8,647 nucleotides of DNA, taken from contig DATKRK010000453.1 of the NCBI GenBank assembly GCA_035532215.1, forward strand, positions 1 to 8,647. Reading direction: 5' to 3'. A program made the translations under genes and the position numbers. This document shows, piece by piece, positions 7,100 to 8,647 of the stretch. Positions within the stretch are counted from its first letter, which is position 1. The number at the start of each line of letters is the position of its first letter. Source of the DNA: JAICIG01 sp035532215 (lineage in GTDB: Bacteria > Planctomycetota > Planctomycetia > Pirellulales > JAICIG01). Under the pieces are notes generated by a model. That model was not told the origin of the DNA. It saw nothing but the letters and a program-made list of their open reading frames with translations, and ran no database searches.

Positions 7100-7124
7100 G
7101 GAGGGCCGGGCGCCCTCGCCCGGC
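7100..7124 (+). repeat. Single 25-bp palindromic repeat, CCGGGC subtype
   Basis: This copy has the same architecture as the cluster at 4011-4409 (GGAGGG, then an 8-bp stem with CCCT loop), but the stem is GCCGGGCG/CGCCCGGC instead of GACGGGCG/CGCCCGTC. It is the subtype that also occurs inside the ATPase gene 480 bp downstream, making it a plausible local relative or donor. Confidence 0.88.
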
Positions 7125-7181
7125 TGCCTTCTCCTCGCCGCTTTTCGTCAAACTCACGCGGCAAGCCGCTCGCCGTGTAAG

Positions 7182-7198
7182 GTGTGGCGCAGCCGCAC
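7182..7198 (+). repeat. Small GC-rich hairpin GTGTGGC-GCA-GCCGCAC
   Basis: Seven-base arms with one G-T wobble enclose a three-base loop. It lies between the second CGGCAAGCCG element and the hairpin at 7231 and is a further, separate palindrome type in the leader of the ATPase gene. Confidence 0.55.
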
Positions 7199-7230
7199 GC
7201 GCGCTGACGCCGTGAGCCATCTCAACGCGT

Positions 7231-7244
7231 GGGGCTTTCGCCCC
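7231..7244 (+). repeat. Hairpin GGGGC-TTTC-GCCCC just upstream of the ATPase ribosome-binding site
   Basis: A perfect 5-bp GC stem with a TTTC loop ends 12 bases before the Shine-Dalgarno sequence. Lacking a T-tract, it is not a canonical intrinsic terminator. In mRNA it could affect translation initiation of the downstream gene, or be another dispersed repeat. Confidence 0.6.
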
Positions 7245-7255
7245 GACCTACCTCA

Positions 7256-7261
7256 AAGGAG
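7256..7261 (+). promoter_or_regulatory. Strong ribosome-binding site AAGGAG for the ATPase gene
   Basis: AAGGAG lies six bases before ATG 7268. It is the best Shine-Dalgarno match seen in the window and marks this ATG as a real start. Confidence 0.85.
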
Positions 7262-7267
7262 TTTGCC

Positions 7268-8647
7268 ATGCCGAAGACAACCGCCGCCCCGAACGACGCC
7301 GCACCGAAAAACGACGCCGCCCAGCCGCGCGAGCCGTGGACTTTCGCCCAGCGCTTCCACGAACCCGATTTTCACGCGCCGGAACTGGCGCTCAGACCGC
7401 TGGATCAGGTCGCCGCGAAGCAACTCCTCTGGGAGGGCCGCGCTCACGCGCCGCGCGGCAGCGTGACGATCATCGCCGGCGAACATGGCGCCGGCAAAAG
7501 CCTGTTGGCGCTCGATTGGGCCGCGCTCATCTCCACCGGCTACCCGGCGTTCTGGCTCTCCGCCGGCGAAGAAGCCCTGTCGATCGCCGCCGCCGAACGC
7601 GAGGGAGGGCCGGGCGCCCCCGCCCGGCAGCACAATGGAGGGCCGGGCAAACCCCAGGGAGGGCCGGGCGCCCCCGCCCGGCAGCGCGAAATCACACCAG
7701 ACGGGCGAGGGCGCCCGGACCTCCATAACAGCGGGCGAGGGCGCCCGGACCTCCACGAGAGCGACCAGGGCAAGCTGGGGGACATCGTTCCTTCCAACGC
7801 GGTGATCGCGCACGCGGGCGACATGACGCTCGACGTGCTTCGCCGGCGGATCGATGCGGCCGGCGGTTCGCCCGAGCGGATCGCTTCGCTGGCCTTGAGC
7901 CGGCCCGACAAGGAGTTGAAGTTCACCTTCGATTTGATCCGCGGCCGGGTGCTCGCCTTGGCCTGCGCCTTCCGCGGCGCTCCCGACGTGCGGCTGCTGG
8001 TGATCGATAATCTCGAAGCCTTCGCCGGCAACCTGCACGAGCCGCCGAGTCCGGCCCTGCTGGGCTTTCTGCTGGCGAGCCTCGCCGAGTTGGCCTCGCA
8101 GGCCGATATCGCCATCGTGGCCCTCGTGCCCTTGCCGCGTTCCGGCGGGCAGGCCGCGGCCCGCAAGCTCGACGCGCTGGCCGACGCCGCGCCGGTCGTT
8201 TACCTGGCGGCCAGCGACCCCGACCGGCCTGGCCGCAAGCTGCTGTTGCCGGTGAAGAACATCCTGGCGCCGCCCGCGCCGGCCAAGGCGTTCGAGATCG
8301 TCGCCGGCCGCGTGGTCTGGAGCCACGACCCGGTCGAGGCCTCGGCCGACGAATTCATCGCACCCTTATCGCAGCGGCTCGCAGCCCGCCACGAGCGCGA
8401 GTCGGCCGCCCGCTGGCTGCTGTCCGCCTTGGCCGACGGGCCGGTTCTCTCTCGCGAGCTCTTCCGTCAGGCGCGCGACTGCGGCATCTCGACCAAGACC
8501 TTGCGCCGCGCCGCCCAGTCGCTCGGCCTCTCGCCGCGCAAGACCAGTTTCGACGGGCCGTGGCAATGGCAGTTGTGCGAAGCGGCTACAAGTAATTCGG
8601 CCGCGCGAGAAACTGGCGAGCCGCAGGCGTCAGCCTCCGGGTCGTAC
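7268..8647 (+). CDS. RepA-like / AAA_25-type RecA-fold ATPase with C-terminal helix-turn-helix-like domain (3' end outside window)
   Basis: The frame from ATG 7268 stays open for 460 codons to the window edge. A disordered Ala/Pro/Asn N-terminus (1-22) precedes PWTFAQRFHEPDF. Walker A is GEHGAGKS (71-78) after VTIIA. The strand AFWLSAGEE (94-102) is typical of RecA-fold RepA-like ATPases. Walker B is RLLVIDN (242-248), and ADIAIVALVPLP (279-290) fits a sensor strand. A C-terminal region (about 378-436) with AARWLLSALADGP, GISTKTLRRAAQSLG and a WQWQL end matches the winged-helix-like tail common in plasmid and phage RepA-type ATPases and primase-helicases. Residues 112-165 are encoded by palindromic repeats inserted in frame. 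The visible tail (about 438-460) is low complexity and includes another palindrome. No replication or phage gene accompanies it, so its role (replication, silencing or defence) is open. Confidence 0.87.
   Translation, partial: MPKTTAAPNDAAPKNDAAQPREPWTFAQRFHEPDFHAPELALRPLDQVAAKQLLWEGRAHAPRGSVTIIAGEHGAGKSLLALDWAALISTGYPAFWLSAGEEALSIAAAEREGGPGAPARQHNGGPGKPQGGPGAPARQREITPDGRGRPDLHNSGRGRPDLHESDQGKLGDIVPSNAVIAHAGDMTLDVLRRRIDAAGGSPERIASLALSRPDKELKFTFDLIRGRVLALACAFRGAPDVRLLVIDNLEAFAGNLHEPPSPALLGFLLASLAELASQADIAIVALVPLPRSGGQAAARKLDALADAAPVVYLAASDPDRPGRKLLLPVKNILAPPAPAKAFEIVAGRVVWSHDPVEASADEFIAPLSQRLAARHERESAARWLLSALADGPVLSRELFRQARDCGISTKTLRRAAQSLGLSPRKTSFDGPWQWQLCEAATSNSAARETGEPQASASGSY
7604..7754. 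repeat. Intragenic cluster of five palindromic repeats inside the ATPase gene
   Basis: Copies in + orientation are 7604-7628, a truncated one at 7637-7655, and 7658-7682. Copies in - orientation are 7700-7724 and 7731-7754. The + copies have core GCCGGGCGCCCCCGCCCGGC (8-bp stem, CCCC loop); the - copies are a hybrid subtype with GACGGGCG on one side and CGCCCGGACC on the other. Start-to-start spacings of the + copies (33 and 21 bp) and the phase of the - copies are multiples of three. The + copies are translated as GGPGAPARQ, GGPGKPQ and GGPGAPARQ; the - copies as GRGRPDLH twice. There is no stop in the region. Confidence 0.93.
8616..8644 (+). repeat. Palindromic repeat at the visible 3' end of the ATPase frame
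   Basis: CCGCAGGCGTCAGCCTCCGG at 8621-8640 folds into a stem of eight positions with one C-C mismatch around a GTCA loop. It is unrelated to the 25-bp family. It lies after the conserved C-terminal domain (ending near residue 436) and is read in frame as about residues 452-458. The window ends seven bases later, so its full extent cannot be seen. Confidence 0.65.

Larger units (their letters stand above)
7011..7178 (+). repeat. Direct repeat pair with CGGCAAGCCG palindrome
   Basis: The 20-mer at 7011-7030 recurs at 7159-7178 with a single C/T difference (CGGCAAGCCGCCCGCCGTGT versus CGGCAAGCCGCTCGCCGTGT). Each copy begins with the short palindrome CGGC-AA-GCCG. The two copies bracket two other palindromic elements, at 7039-7088 and 7100-7124. 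This is one of several distinct repeat families stacked upstream of the ATPase gene. Confidence 0.8.
6565..7267. other. Divergent intergenic region of about 700 bp
   Basis: This region separates the DUF1501 gene (leftward) from the ATPase gene (rightward) and should hold both promoters, but no convincing -35/-10 pair stands out. From about 6590 to 6960 the base composition is visibly less GC-rich than in the flanking genes. A possible minus-strand gene remnant lies at 6712-6954. From 7011 to 7245 there are several unrelated small palindromes, listed separately. A 9-bp tandem repeat, GCGGTCAAA twice, sits at 6987-7004. No tRNA or other RNA gene is recognised. Confidence 0.7.

Noticed and set aside
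7231..7244. Intrinsic transcription terminator
   Set aside because: The hairpin has no following T-tract and lies immediately before a strong ribosome-binding site and start codon.
7253..8326. Long - strand open frame across the ATPase gene
   Set aside because: The + strand frame has a strong ribosome-binding site, Walker A, Walker B and a recognisable C-terminal domain. The minus frame has none of these and is low complexity, including translated repeats.

Overview
The window looks like chromosomal DNA of a GC-rich planctomycete, probably of the Pirellulales. This rests on three things: a Tat-exported DUF1501 protein (a family greatly expanded in planctomycetes), high GC3 coding sequence, and dense GC-rich palindromic repeats of the kind that litter these genomes. 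The assignment is inference from gene content and style; no marker gene or rRNA is present.

Layout. (1) 1-2724, + strand: the 3' end of nuoM followed by complete nuoN, the end of a complex I operon. NuoN carries an extra Ala/Glu-rich, charged loop of about 65 residues between two membrane helices. (2) 2756-4003, + strand, closely spaced: a small ferritin-like four-helix protein that keeps most but not all bacterioferritin-type metal ligands, then a TatD-family metal-dependent hydrolase. (3) 4004-4415: a convergent intergenic region packed with a 25-bp palindromic repeat, six copies pointing right and three pointing left, partly built by a 77-bp-period tandem duplication. (4) 4416-6564, - strand: a DUF1501 protein followed by a histidine phosphatase, probably co-transcribed. 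(5) 6565-7267: a 700-bp divergent intergenic region with a lower-GC stretch that may hold a gene remnant, then several different small hairpin repeats. (6) 7268 to the window end, + strand: a RecA/RepA-like (AAA_25-type) ATPase with a C-terminal winged-helix-like domain. Its frame stays open for 460 codons and leaves the window without a stop.

The most notable observation is in gene 6. A cluster of five copies (one truncated) of the same palindromic repeat family found in the intergenic regions lies inside the ATPase coding sequence, between Walker A and Walker B. Three copies point right and two point left, yet the frame is preserved throughout, so the repeats are translated as a Gly/Pro/Arg-rich segment of about 55 residues. 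A second, different palindrome lies in the last codons visible. The repeats therefore appear to act as protein-invading elements, comparable in behaviour to the Rickettsia palindromic elements.

Functionally the left part is respiratory and housekeeping, with NuoM and NuoN as antiporter-like proton-pumping subunits. The middle genes are general housekeeping or exported hydrolase-like functions. The right-hand ATPase belongs to a family common on plasmids, prophages and integrated elements, but no other mobile-element gene is visible here.
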